From Planctomycetaceae bacterium (GTDB lineage Bacteria > Planctomycetota > Planctomycetia > Planctomycetales > Planctomycetaceae), in the NCBI GenBank assembly GCA_028284485.1, contig JANQRQ010000132.1, positions 1-36,729 of the forward strand: a DNA stretch of 36,729 nucleotides, given 5' to 3'. This document shows positions 35,464-36,729 of this stretch, one piece after another. Position numbers and translations under genes: made by a program. The notes under the pieces were generated by a model, which made no database searches, was not told the DNA's origin, and saw only the letters and a program-made list of their open reading frames with translations. Numbering within the stretch: the stretch's first letter is position 1; each line of letters begins with the position of its first letter.

Positions 35464-36729
35464 TTACTGCTCCGGAGAGACATTGCGTGACAGCCGTCTC
35501 GGCTCCAAGAACTGCAGGCTATTGACGATGGACAAATCGCGGCCGGCGAAGCGATCGAACAATTCCGACTCGACCGAAAACACAAAGGCGATTTGCTTGC
35601 CAGTGGGGCCGGCACAGAGGTAGTAAAACCAGTGCATGTCAATTTCAGCAGAAGTGCCCACCGCAGTCACGCGATACAAGAAACGATCGTCATCGGTTCG
35701 CAAAATTTCCGCAGATTCAATGCTTTTCAGTTTGTCCCCGAGTGCGGCGCGAACATCGGCTTGAAATCGCTCTTCAGAAGTATGCTGACCTGGTTCCGCA
35801 GCAGCCACCGGCGAGACATTGCATTGCGCAATCAAGCTACCGTTGTCGAGCAATCTGAGAACAGCAACTTCGCCGGTTTGGTGAAAGATGTGCCAGTCAC
35901 GATCGTAGTAGAATCGAACATTCCAAGGAGAATCAAACACCAATGGCAACAATTCCGCTGGTGGATCCAATGGAATTCCGTCAGCCACGGTTTTGCTTAG
36001 CGGTTCGACGCGATTTGTCATGGCGCGTTGAACGATTACATTCGCAGTAACTTCCATGCCCGGACTCACCGTACCAACTGACCGCTTTTCAGATTGTTTC
36101 AGTTCGACGCGGCTCACGTAGTTGTTGGCAAGATCGAATTGATAATTGCCATTGATTTGAATCGATGTGCCAGCCCCATCGGCAGCCCCTTTCAGTTTTC
36201 CTTCAAAGTCGACCCTTGCGACATTGCCCTCAACTGTCGCCAGCCGGCACTTCAAATCGCTGTCCAAAACCGCATCGATCCCTGCAATCATCTGAACGGC
36301 CCAACTGTCGGGTTTCCACTCGTCACCGACTTCGACCGGAAGGCGTGGTAACAGGCTTAACGACGATAGGCTATCGGCAGGGCACCTCAGCAAGTCTAAT
36401 TCGCCATACGTCATCGTTCCTGTCGGGCTATAGATTTCGATTCCGTCCCGGCGTCCTTGTGCGACGACCAGTTTTCGATTTTCGCGGAGTCGCGCGTATG
36501 AAGATTGTCCGCTGACTTGGATACTGGCGTTGCTTTTGTCGTAGTATCGCAGCGAGCGAAAGGCGGCCGCACCGCGGCCGAACACCGATAACCGACGCTC
36601 GCGATAACTCAAGTCCGCCTCAGCTTTGAGATCGTGGGACGCCGTTTTGCCGTCACCTGTCGAGGTTTGCAGCTTGCCGGTGACATTAACATCGACGGTA
36701 ACCTCAAACAGGCGGCCGTCGTTTGCCGG
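35464..36729 (-). CDS. C-terminal part of an unrecognised, probably secreted protein (partial)
   Basis: The frame is open from the stop at 35464 to the right edge, giving 421 residues with the N-terminus missing. An apparent start at 36612 is an internal TTG Leu codon, because coding similarity in composition continues to the window edge (EVTVDVNVTGKL). The protein is rich in beta-strand patterns and charged residues. A middle part (VEVGDEWKPDSWAVQMIAG, then VARVDFEGKLKGAADGAGTSIQINGNYQFDLANNYVSRVEL) reads like a bilayered beta domain, followed by a segment (about 250-400) with NVRFYYDRDWHIFHQTGEVAVLRLLDNGSLIAQCNV. No family was recognised. It reads toward the GGDEF gene in the same direction, 380 bp away. 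Export is inferred only from style. Confidence 0.8.
   Translation of the reverse strand, partial: PANDGRLFEVTVDVNVTGKLQTSTGDGKTASHDLKAEADLSYRERRLSVFGRGAAAFRSLRYYDKSNASIQVSGQSSYARLRENRKLVVAQGRRDGIEIYSPTGTMTYGELDLLRCPADSLSSLSLLPRLPVEVGDEWKPDSWAVQMIAGIDAVLDSDLKCRLATVEGNVARVDFEGKLKGAADGAGTSIQINGNYQFDLANNYVSRVELKQSEKRSVGTVSPGMEVTANVIVQRAMTNRVEPLSKTVADGIPLDPPAELLPLVFDSPWNVRFYYDRDWHIFHQTGEVAVLRLLDNGSLIAQCNVSPVAAAEPGQHTSEERFQADVRAALGDKLKSIESAEILRTDDDRFLYRVTAVGTSAEIDMHWFYYLCAGPTGKQIAFVFSVESELFDRFAGRDLSIVNSLQFLEPRRLSRNVSPEQ

Noticed and set aside
1..36729. CRISPR array, integrase, transposase or phage genes
   Set aside because: No regularly spaced direct repeats and no such proteins were seen; the dispersed repeat copies are far apart and in both orientations.

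Overview
The window looks like a piece of chromosome from a member of the Planctomycetota, most likely the Planctomycetia. The evidence is the combination of a DUF1549/DUF1553 protein next to a Tat-exported DUF1501 protein, a secreted formylglycine sulfatase, a DUF1573 protein, a lipoprotein tetraheme cytochrome with a nucleotidase-like domain, and a menaquinone-type sdhCAB operon. I cannot name the genus. No phage, transposase, CRISPR array, rRNA or tRNA gene was seen. The gene content is that of an ordinary core chromosome with some accessory stretches.

Layout: 1-180 is the start of a secreted protein that runs off the left edge. 181-637 is non-coding and carries the first copy of a dispersed ~100-bp repeat. 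638-2848 holds recA, a CYTH-domain protein and a DUF971 protein, all on the minus strand. 3014-6239 holds the tetraheme lipoprotein and the DUF1573 protein. 6354-9865 is a glycan pair (O-antigen ligase-like protein with TPRs; WecA/TagO-like GlcNAc-1-P transferase). 10060-11628 is a sulfatase. From 12103 the strand flips to plus: a small TPR protein behind an excellent sigma-54 promoter, a YhaM-like HD exoribonuclease, RNase R behind a long hairpin, sdhC-sdhA-sdhB, and gcvT. From 21125 the minus strand resumes with an SMP-30-like enzyme, DUF1549/DUF1553 and DUF1501. A small plus-strand gene of unknown function (26475-26744) is followed on the minus strand by a response regulator, an MFS transporter, an ABC-2 exporter pair flanked by repeat copies, a Prc/CtpA-type protease with a textbook terminator, a degenerate GGDEF protein and the C-terminal part of a secreted protein that runs off the right edge.

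How the genes may work together: YhaM and RNase R form an RNA 3'-end decay pair. SdhCAB supplies electrons to the quinone pool, and the tetraheme protein and the DUF1549 protein are further possible redox proteins outside the cytoplasm. The ligase and GlcNAc-1-P transferase probably build a surface polysaccharide. The sulfatase, SMP-30, DUF1549/1553 and DUF1501 proteins belong to the large exported repertoire that planctomycetes are thought to use on sulfated polysaccharides, although this window does not prove that role.

The most unusual signals outside genes are the ~100-bp structured repeat (three long copies and two shorter related pieces in an inverted arrangement), the sigma-54 promoter next to an A/C-only tract, the hairpin before rnr, three palindromes packed into 78 bp at 2929-3006, and a diguanylate-cyclase-like protein that seems to have lost catalysis but kept its c-di-GMP inhibitory site.
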